This document shows positions 37,501 through 46,500 of a stretch of DNA of 64,000 nt, one piece after another. Source of the stretch: Acanthococcus lagerstroemiae (taxonomy: Eukaryota; Arthropoda; Insecta; Hemiptera; Eriococcidae); NCBI GenBank assembly GCA_031841125.1, contig CM063109.1, positions 27,499,321 through 27,563,320 on the forward strand, written 5' to 3'. Made by a program: the position numbers and the translations under genes. The notes under the pieces are model-generated. The model was not told where the DNA came from and did not search any database. It saw nothing but the letters and a program-made list of their open reading frames with translations. Numbering within the stretch: position 1 is the stretch's first letter; the number at the start of each line of letters is the position of its first letter.

Positions 37501-40500
37501 ATTTTCGCAACGAACGTATATAATATGGTAATTGTAAATTAAAACAGTTATTGAAATTTTCATCTTCTCTTATCTCGGCCATCGGTTGTAACAAATTTTT
37601 CTTTCTGGGATTCCAGCGTGCTAATCGAGGAAAAACGAAAATTTCAAACATTTTTGTAGGATTGATATAGAGGAATGAAGTTAGCTTGTTACAACTGTGT
37701 ACGTTGTCGTCGACCCCGAGCATAGGATCTGCCCTGCCACTCGAGTAACAGATGTATTTGAAATGTTGCGAATGTACTTCGGCTGGTTGCACCGAAGGCC
37801 AGCAATGAGAAAAGCGCTTCAATTTGAATACCGTGAGGCGATATTGTAGTGTAACGATCGTGTTACATAATTGGTATAATGGGAAACGTGATGCCGCTGA
37901 CGCCACATGCAGTCATGGGAATTGGAAATTTGTCATTTCCTGTGAAAACTGCTGGGCGAAACATACAAACGAGTAAAAATAATAAATTAGGAACGAATAG
38001 CTCAAGGAAAATTGGTGTACGTGAAAGAATTTGGCTAATATACATTTTCTTCCTAATTTGCGATATTTATTTATCGGAATATCACAATTTCTTGGCTTCA
38101 GTGTATAGGTATGTGGTTTAACGTCATTCCGTGAAAAGCGTAATGCGTTTGAATTGCTGGGCACCCGTTGAAACTAATAATTGATGAGAAATGCTTAAAT
38201 AGCCAAGCACACGAATGGCTACTCGGACTTCCGCTAATTAGAGAAAATGTAGAGTACAATAATTTCAGGCATCTTCAGCTTCCATACGTCAGACGTACAC
38301 ACTTGCGAGGTCGTTTGGTTTTTTTTTTGTCGATAATTTAAAGTTCGCTTCGTTTTGGTAATTTTTCAACAGTTTTCAGTTCATGGTTCAGTTAAGATTA
38401 CCCTGTCAGTATGTGAAAATTGAATGGATTGATGCTTTCTCAAGGAAACTAGTGTAAGTGCATTGTATAATGAGTGTGATAGAACTGGATTCTAAAACCC
38501 AATGCGCAATCAGTTACCCTCTAGTTACCCGCGGAAAAGTTACCCATTTGTAACCCTCGGTTACCCTCAGATTACCCAGAAACTCGTCAGTTGCCCTTGG
38601 TTCTCCTTATAGTTACCCGGGCGGGTAACTGGCGGGATTTAGCGCATCGGGAACAAGTTGTTAATTGGTTATAAGCAAAAGAAATGTCGGCAAATATTGA
38701 ATGGTGACTGCTTTAAATTCATTTTATGACCGCATAGGTCGTTTTCATCACTTCGATGGTCGGTGGATGAAACTTCTAGCTCATTAGATAACCTATAGAC
38801 TGCCGACTCTCTATGGCTTGCCTAATGAGTTTTCCCTTCATTGATTCATCTTCTAGTATTCGAGTAACTACGTGTATAGGTGGCAGAACTAGATGATTGT
38901 AATCTCCCGGTAAATAAAATTCATTCCAGTAACATTTCACTTTGAATTCTGAATAATTCAGTTAGTAAGCAATCAGCGAAAAACTTGCCACTTTTCTTTT
39001 CTTAACATCTTTTAAATAGGTGTAATCACCATACTCCTATCCTTGATAATATTATAGTCAAGATCAGGATTGGCATTTTACGTAAAATGAAATGTAAAAT
39101 GTAAAATCGATGTAAAATGCGGAACAAAAAAACGAAATTGATGATTGATAGATGATAATGATACGATAAGAAATGAGAATAAAAACAGGGCTGTGATAAC
39201 GGAACGGATTAGTTAAGTTAACATGGTATTATTACCGCTTCATCCCGGTAAACGGTTCCGGTAAATAACGTTACAACTGGTTACGGTATTGTTTCGGTAA
39301 CGTTACGTTAAGGTATCCGTTACCAATGTTAATTAAGATAATAAACCAATAAGAATTTCACATTATGCCCACTTCGTTGCTTCGTTCTATACGTTTATAT
39401 TTCACTGAAGAACAAGGAACTAATAGTTAAATATTGTGGAGCTTCCTAATTTTTTATTTGTATAGAGGCGCCGATTTGGTAAACATATGCGGCGGGGGGT
39501 GAGGGGGCGAAGAAGTAAAGTTGTTCATTTTTTTAGTCACGATAGATGAGAGGACGTTGAACATGTACGCTACTGACACAGGTGTTGATCAGATTACGTA
39601 AATTATATAAGTAGTGAAATAGGTCTTATAGTATACACTGTACCCTACAGTATTTCCAGTGTCTGTTATACACTTTTTATCTTAGCAATCTACAAATCGA
39701 AATTCAAAAGGGGCTTTAGTTCACTAAACATTAGGGTTAAACTGAGAACTTCTATTGCTATCTACTGATAGACTGATTGAGTCTAAGGCCCATTTCATAC
39801 TATGCCGTGTTGCCGGAACGGCAGCCCTGAAGGCGGTCAAATTATCACACAAAAGTCGGGTCTTCACCTTTGACTATATATTATATAGTCAAAGGTCTTC
39901 ACCCTTCACCCAGTGTGCGTCCTCTTGTTCAATCTGAACGCACCCCAAGATTTACCCATTTACCGGGTAAAAATGTTTCCGGTATTCCGTGACTGATTAT
40001 TTTCGTTCCGTTCCGTTAATTATGTTCTGGTAACGTTATCTTTCCGTTAATCCGTTAAGGTAATTATTCCGGTTCACAGCCCTGAATAAAAAATTGAAAA
40101 GGAATTACGAAATAAATAATTGGGATGAAATTATTTAAATTTTGACGGTAAAATAAAACAAGTACAAGTTAAAGTGAAAATTGCTGATACCACCAAGTCC
40201 GATGAGTTTTAACTTCATTTTTTCTTAAGTGGAATTCATAAGGTTTATTAATAATAACTTTTTGTTAATTTTTGTTATTTGAGAATTTTCAATTTTAAGT
40301 TTAAATTTTAAGAAGCTTGACGAAAAATGTTAAAATTTGTCTTGGCCTGAATTGCTCAATTAAAAAAAAAAATTGTTTTATACTTGTTTTTTGTGATTCA
40401 CTTTCTATAAAACTCTCTACTTTCTTATGAGTTACCTATAGTGAATTTGAGGAGTATAAATTATAGAATTTAATAATAAAGAAGACGACCATTTTTGACT

Positions 40501-43500
40501 GTAGTTCCAGTTGTGTACAAGTTTTAAAAAATTTTAATTGAAAAATGGAACTTTAATTTTTTTAAAAACTCATTTTGATTCATTTTACATGTAAAATGTA
40601 TTTTACCTGCCAACCCTGGTCAAGATGTTGCAACCCAGGAGTAATTGCCTTCACTCTTGCTTCAGCATTACATACTTCAGGTTACCATAGAGATCACTAA
40701 TCGAAAATTGATTTCTCCAAGGTTATATGTTGTTAGTAGTAAACTTAGTGATCTTTGATGGTAAGGTGATCCCTTTTGATAGTTGAAAGTAATTTGAATG
40801 GTGGTATGAGGGAGGTCATACAAATTTTAAGAAGTGGATACTCAAATTTTCACCCCATTCCGGAATGCTTTACACACTTTTCGGGGTTTCCCTGTTTTTG
40901 TGTCCCAGTATAGATTGTCGTGCTCTGATCTGTGATTAACGTACCTACCCTCTAACCATTCCATAGAACCTTTGGCTTATAGCTCTGTCTTTAGTGCTTT
41001 CACCGTCATCGAAATCAAGGTATTTATAGTCCTTTGCCAACCCCTATAAAGTGATGAGTTTCAACTTTTTTTTCTTTTTTGTTTTTCTAGAAGACAGACA
41101 GTAAGTAGGTACTTCGTTATGTGATTATTTGATCATAATAAACCGGTTGCGATTCAAATTTACTTGTAATCTTTTCCACCTACCCGAGGTGAGCCCTACT
41201 TTTCGCATCAATATTACTGTCTGATGATGATAATAATTAATAAATAAACAATAAATCTGTGTCAAAAAAAAAATTATAAATAAATAGGTACCTATATAGT
41301 CTATATAGTAGTGGCGAGAAACGCAAGAAAAAAATGACAAAGGTTATTGGGAACACTCATGGTCCGTCCTTCACTCCGGTGGTAAATTTATTCAAATGAA
41401 GCCGCTACTGGCGTTTCGTAAATTGTAGAGAGACGCGTTGAACGAATTAAGGAAACAAAACACGTTTAAATTGCGTTTCGTTGAGCATCGATTAGGCTAT
41501 TTGAAAGCGGTTCGATGTTCATTACACGAAAATCATACCGTATCGACTCGGCGTCGCAACAAATCGAGAGTACCACCCATCAAGGATGCCTCGCGAGAGC
41601 CCGGTGGGTCTTTTTACGTCGATTCCAATCAGCGAACGTCCAGTTGGGTTGGCCTAATTGCCAAATTGTATCTCGGTTTGACGAGGCGGATCGGTGTATT
41701 AATGGATGTTGATGGATTTCTAAGCTCTGTGTGGGAGTCGCTAAAGAGAAGGGATGCGGGTGGGCCACATGCACGCTGATCAGGAGAATTTTAATAATTG
41801 CGAGATTTAAATTCAATAGCAAACTGAGAACGAATCAAAAGGAAATATATAGACCAGAGCTCATTCAGTTTTTAAGGTTGCGAGTTTCTATATACCTATT
41901 ATAAGTTGTTCTGTGGAACTAGTTGATCATATGATCACAGCGTGCCAGTATACGGTTGAATGTGCAATGATCAAATTATTGTGTATTTTATTATTGATTA
42001 GAATGGGTACATTATTTATATATATTCGCCTCTAAAATCTCTCTGAGCGCCTCTTACAACTCGTTGAATCATTATTAAATTTCCCCCTTCTTCTGCAGGG
42101 GATATACTCCTGGATACATCCCCTTCCGACGCTGCAAATCGCAGCATTCAATTTCGATATTGATTCAACATTCGATTGTAAATTCAAAATTGAGGTGTGT
42201 GAGAGAGGGCGGGTACTCGGAAATTTCATGAATTGCATTACGAATAGTTCCCTAGATGTAAGAGGTCGCTGAATTTATTTTTAGCCTTTGTTTACTCCTA
42301 ATTTGAAAACTGTGGCACCGGTGAAGGAGCGGCTGGCTCAAAATTTTACAAATTTAATTCGGATGTTGTTTCATCATTATATATTTAATTAGGTGCCTAA
42401 TAATTAGGCCTGAAGAAAGTTGTGTGTTGATATAAACCAAGTTTGATATAATTGATTGAATAAGCTTTGTTTGAAGAAATTGCATTTTATCAGGGATCAT
42501 AGAACATGTATTGAAAGCCACAAACTTGATCAGTTTTGTTTGATGCTGTTACTGTTGTTGATATCACATCATTAACAGTCAGTACTTTTATGTTGATATC
42601 ACTCAGAAATTGGAACATGTGTTGAAAGTCACAAACTCACTTGGTTTTGTTTGATACTGTTGCTGTTGTTGATTATCACATCATCATCAGCAGTCAGTTG
42701 CTTTTGTGTTGATATCACTCAAAATTGGAACATCTGTGGGCTGACAGGAAGAAAGGGACCTCAGAGCAAAAACAAAACAAACATTTTTGTGATAACTGTT
42801 TTTGACTAATTTTTGGCCGTTCTTTCGCCTGGTGTTGTCGAAAAAATTCTAAAAAATTTTCCCAAACAGCTGTAAGTCTTCAAAGTTGAGTGTCTCCATA
42901 ACGTGAGAACGTTATCAATTTTGTTTATCCGCTCTCCTGTAAAATTCACATTTTTGCGTTGAGGTCCTTTTCTTCCTGTCAGCTCACATGTAGTCACAAA
43001 CTTAGTTGATTTTGTTTGATGCTGTTGTTGGTATTGATGATCGTATCTTCAACAGTTAGTATTTTTGTGTTGATACATATATGACTGATTTCGTTGGGTT
43101 TGCTTAAAAATCGCTATTAGTGTATTGGTCAGAGCTTTAGTTGCCATTATGGACTGCAGAATATTCTGAAAATTTAACTTTTGATTGATGAAATTACTAA
43201 TACTCATACCTATCTATGTTTATCAAGAATCTCCAAATTCATATGGGTTTCTTATTATGTCTCAAGTTCGGCATACCTACATAGATTTAATTAGTTTTGT
43301 TTTTTGGTTTTGTTCAATGAAGAGATGAGATTGCTTGTGTGATATACCTAGTTGATGATTTATAAAGAAAGAAAAAAAAAGACTAAACCCGTTTAAAATC
43401 GGATATTGATTTCCAAAGAGCGCAATAACCCTGGGTATGCTAAGCTGATATTTTTATCTTGAAGTATACTTTTTCTGTTAACAAGCGAACGCGTCGTGGC

Positions 43501-46500
43501 CGACAGTTTCGGCTACCCATGACAAATATCGCGATTGCCCGGCGAAAGAAAAGATGAAAATGGCTGCTCAGTATATACTCGGGTTTATTTACTAGTATAG
43601 TCTTCTTGTTTTGTTTGATGAATCTTTGCGAGTCAACATTTTAAAAATCAAATTGTATATCAAAACTGAAGGTAGAACCATTTTCCGTTTGCTGAAATTG
43701 CTATTTGTTTATCAGAAATCAGTGAACAGGTATTTTTGTATTCAATTTTGTTGAGAATTTAAGATTTCATCAGGTTTCGAACAGTTGATGTTCCTCACAG
43801 GTGAACTATTCCTGTTGGTTGACCAAACATTGGTGCTTATGTTAGAACACTTATTTAAAGGGAGTTTCTCAGATGAAGTAGCTGTTGTAGGTATGTTTGT
43901 TTCTTGGTCCAAAATTTAAACCTCTGTGAAGATAACCAGTTGAATTCTTACCTTTGATGAAATAATTGCCATTTTGTGTTGGCTTATCAAGATTTCAAGT
44001 GTAATCTTTGTGTTGGGAATTGAATCGCCGATTTCATTGGTTCTCCTTGGAGAACTACACCTAGTTGATTATCAATAGAGATTAACCTTGTGTTGAATTA
44101 AAATCAGAGATCAATTAGGTTGGTTTAATGAAGTCCATATTCATGTTTATCTGTTGATGATTATTCGAAAAATTGAAATCTGCATTCATGTATGCCAGCT
44201 GATCGTTGGATCAGTAGATCAGCTTGTGCATGCCAAATTAAAATCAGGGATCAATCGGATTGGCTTAATAAAAAGTTGCCATCCGTCGATCTGGTATTGA
44301 TCAAAAATTAGAACCTGTTTTCAAATTCCTGCTTGAAGTGTCTGTGTTTGATCAAAAATAAAATCTCCGTTTGCCAATCAAAACTTCAGCCAAAAAAAAT
44401 GTGGAAAAGTCAGAACTATAAAGAATTGCTGATGCAGAAGACTTCGCTAGTCTGGCATTTTTTCTTACTGAAGCAATCCAAAATACTAGAATATATTCAA
44501 CTTTACAAAAGTAGATGAATATGGTTCAGTTTGGTATCTATTGAAAGAATATCCATCAAAATGTCAATTTTCAATTCACTGATTTGATAAAATAACAATT
44601 TCGAGGATGCGACACGGCAAAGTGACAAGTGATTTCTATTATAAATTACTAAAACCATTGACCATTTGGCCCTGGAAATCTAGCTTTCAGTGCGGACCAC
44701 CAGTCATGTCCCCGATATGGAAGCAAACCTAGTAGTGATATCCTGGTTTTGAGGATAATAAATTCTGCTGTTTGTATCGTCGATTTTCTCCATAATGCTG
44801 GATGATCATGTCCAAGCAAAACCTATTGTTTACATTGTAACCTACATCGTAGTGATGGAGTAGGTATCAGCGTATGTGAAGTTAGTGCACCTGGAAACAC
44901 CCGAGCAAAGTCATATTCATATAGATACCCAAGTTAGACGACTCTCCATTTAATCAATGTTAAACATCGTATGTTACAATAATTTATCCCGATAGGAGCG
45001 CTGGCAATGTTCTACTGCCGTGAAATCAATGTAATCATTGGGAGCCCTAACAAGGTTTTGCGATATCTCGATAACGGTCGAGTTTTATGAAAAAGTGAAA
45101 AGAACCAAATTTATTTTACCTGTCATTTTCTATCAGGTAAGATCAGTTTCAAAATTTTACCCACAAAAATTCCGAATTTACTCGCATTTGATGGGAAATT
45201 CGAAGGTGAACAAATTTAGCTCTTTCCAATTTTTCATCAAAATCGATAGTTTTTGAGCTAATCCGCAAAAACGTAAAAACGTCCATAGAAGCGCAATGCA
45301 AACAAGGAGTTCAGCGATAGCAGCGCGCTGGCATGACGGCAAAACGCGGAAACGCGCCAGTCGTCTAACTTGGTGTATCTATATGACTTTGCACCCGAGT
45401 ATTGACATCCGCCATTTTCCATTGCTTGGTGCCCGATTATTCCCAATTCGGGACGCGGGTTCCGCGTAGTGAATTTTGAATTATCAGGCACCAAGAGACG
45501 AAAAATGGCAGATGTCAGTGCTCGGCTGTTTTTATGTAGGTGGTCTAGTGAAACGAGGTGAGAGGAGGAAGGTAAGAGTGAGAAACTCAACGCGCAACCA
45601 CCAACTTCATATGTGATCTATTTCTTATGGGCATATTTTGGTGTCTACTACAATGTGATCTGTATTTTGTAGATCAATACCATTTCTATTCGAGGTTTTC
45701 ATCCGGTGGTAAATAGTTGGCAGAGCTCTGTCAACGCTGACAATGATAGTCAATCTTATTGCTCGTTGTTCACCAGGTGGTTGTGAGCTTGCCGGTTAGG
45801 TTCTGTGGATGTAGACGTGAGAGGTGCTTACTGTCACCGAAATGTCGCACATTTATTTCAAAATTATATTGGTAAACCAGCTTGGAACAAGCTATAGTAC
45901 ATTCAGCATTGTTCACGTTTTTGGAAAACAATGTACGTCAAACCATAAATAACAGTCGCTGTCGCGCTCTACGCGGGTGTACCTGGACCGGTTAAAGCTG
46001 TAGAACTTGAGCTCGAAACTGACACTTTGATTGTATTCGACCCGGTTAGAATTTTCCACGGTCCCGTTTGGCAGTAGTTCCGCATAAAATGTACGTTCGT
46101 TCACCCGTCCCAAAAATTATACTTTCGTACCTTATTTTGTCTTCGTTCACAATTTTGAAACAGCTAAAAATTTAAATCATAATAATTGTCACCTAATAAA
46201 TCGCGTGTAATTAGAGGGAAGCAATTATTAGTCATATAACCAATGCTAAACTGGTTCCTTTTCTATACACATGCTGTAGTTACGTGTGAGTGTACTTATT
46301 GTAGATACACATGGAGAGACTACCTGCGATACGTTGGAAACGAGCATCGATGACTTACTATCGGGTTATGCAGTAAGAGGCGGCAACTTAGCGAGAAGGT
46401 TCTATCTCGAATTTGTTTCCTAATGTGTAATTAGCGGCACGCAATCGAGGAGTATGTCAGTCAGAAAGCCTCTGATTGTTGGCGTGAAGTGCACGCATAT

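Noticed and set aside
37400..37906. 168-codon open frame, minus strand
   Set aside because: No recognisable motif, low-complexity stretches and no splice or conservation support. In a 64-kb AT-rich window an ORF of this length is unusual but possible by chance.
41438..41779. 113-codon frame in the last mtd intron
   Set aside because: It begins with TTG, not ATG, has competing open frames on both strands and no known domain.
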